From assembly GCA_964035575.1 (NCBI GenBank), contig OZ037850.1, positions 636,001 to 700,000 on the forward strand: a stretch of DNA of 64,000 nt. Direction: 5' to 3'. The notes below the pieces were generated by a model. The model did no database searches. It was not told the DNA's origin and saw only the letters and a list, made by a program, of their open reading frames with translations. This document shows positions 63,447 to 64,000 of this stretch, one piece after another. A program made the position numbers and the translations under genes. This DNA comes from Rhynchopus sp. YZ270_cl-10. Lineage: Eukaryota > Euglenozoa > Diplonemea > Diplonemida > Diplonemidae. Positions within the stretch are counted from its first letter, which is position 1, and each line of letters starts with the position of its first letter.

Positions 63447-63849
63447 CAAGGCGACCACTCGACCACGTGGTCGACCATGAAAATGACCTCCTCGACCATG
63501 GTCGACCACGTGGTCGACCACGTGGTCGACCATGTGGTCGACCATGGGGTCGACCATGAGGTCGACCACCGACGTGTTTTGGTGGTCATACTGGGCCAAA
63601 ACCGCCAGAAACTGCACCCACGAGGTGTTTTGAGGTCCTACAACGGGTTCCACGGCTATATGGGTGTCGACCACCCAAGGTCGACCCAAAAAAAAATTTT
63701 GGCAAAGACAAAATCCGATTTTTAACCTGAAAAAAAAAAAAAAAAAAGTGTTTTTTTTTTCACAAAAAAAAATTTTTTTTTTTTTTCGTGGTCGACCACG
63801 TGGTCGACCACGCCAAAATGGTCGACCACGTGGTCGAGTGGTCGCCTTG
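63447..63849. mobile_element. 7-bp-TSD element, GGTCGACC word (K)
   Basis: It is 403 bp with ends CAAGGCGACCACTCGACC and perfect inverted match over about 32 bp; TGCTGGG flanks both sides (63440-63446, 63850-63856). Both arms repeat GGTCGACCACGT. It sits in a 241-bp satellite unit and so is younger than that array. The neighbouring intact units show the empty target (ATATTTGCTGGGTAAACG). Confidence 0.93.
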
Positions 63850-64000
63850 TGCTGGGTAAACGTCCCGAGGCCACAGCGACCGTGGAAGGGGCTAGCTTTT
63901 GATGACCAAAATTTCGCTAAGTACCCGAAAAATCCCTAAGGAAAAAGGTGGAAAAAAAGTGTCTCAAAATAGACATCTATTTTTTGGCGTTTTTTGCTAC

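Larger units (their letters stand above)
59884..64000. mobile_element. 7-bp-TSD type element, GTAGCGC word, running off the window
   Basis: CAGTGCTACCAGCGCTAC starts the element, with TTGTAGCGCGCTACAAAC words and the CGACATCACAAAAATTTTTC core. The interior has the usual internal units (60200-60610), a coding-like fragment, the AACATCAT microsatellite, module R and the 241-bp satellite. The right end would be beyond 64000; each satellite unit ends TAGCGCTGGTAGCATTG. CCCCGAG precedes the left end. Confidence 0.7.

Overview
The window reads as nuclear DNA of a unicellular eukaryote whose lineage I cannot fix. The genes near the left end have spliceosomal introns beginning GTATGT or GTGTGT and ending in CAG or TAG, and two encode conserved eukaryotic proteins (TRAPPC10 and LSM5). 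No bacterial operon logic is present.

Bases 1-15.7 kb are gene territory. On the minus strand lie the N-terminal part of a secreted clan GH-D (GH27-like) alpha-galactosidase that runs off the left edge, a small single-span membrane protein, LSM5 (U6 snRNA/mRNA decay ring subunit), a complete five-exon TRAPPC10/Trs130 (TRAPP II vesicle-tethering complex), and a Thr-rich secreted or membrane coiled-coil protein. One plus-strand gene of unknown function (2239-4090) has its short intron filled by two nested MITEs.

Bases 15.7-64 kb hold almost no intact genes. They are a mosaic of transposons inserted into transposons and of satellites. At least eleven elements have perfect 7-bp target duplications and ends beginning CAAGG, CAGTG or CATGG. 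Behind these few bases every subfamily carries its own repeated palindromic 'word' (GTCGCG, CTCGGC, GGTCGACC, GTAGCGC, GGTCGGCC, GGGTGTC, GGGACC and others), while the interiors are shared between subfamilies. Nesting reaches five levels at 21.2-29.0 kb and four levels at 53.6-58.6 kb. A second superfamily (here called Q and T) does the same with terminal palindromes, and a third class makes long GC-rich foldbacks.

Five tandem arrays (units of 175/176, 227, 229 and 241 bp) are made from the right-hand ends of these elements. The largest is about 64 near-identical copies of 176 bp (30.65-42.03 kb). Its sister element at 54.9-57.1 kb has only two to three copies of the same unit, so the satellite appears to have grown from a transposon end. 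I saw no transposase in the window, so the mobilising enzyme must be elsewhere.

Smaller items are an LTR-bearing non-autonomous element, fragments of an OTU-like/UIM protein and of a tail-fibre-like protein, microsatellites, and a recurrent hairpin-rich module that could be a structured RNA. The near-identical arrays and the inverted copies either side of the big satellite make assembly error a real alternative for parts of the layout.
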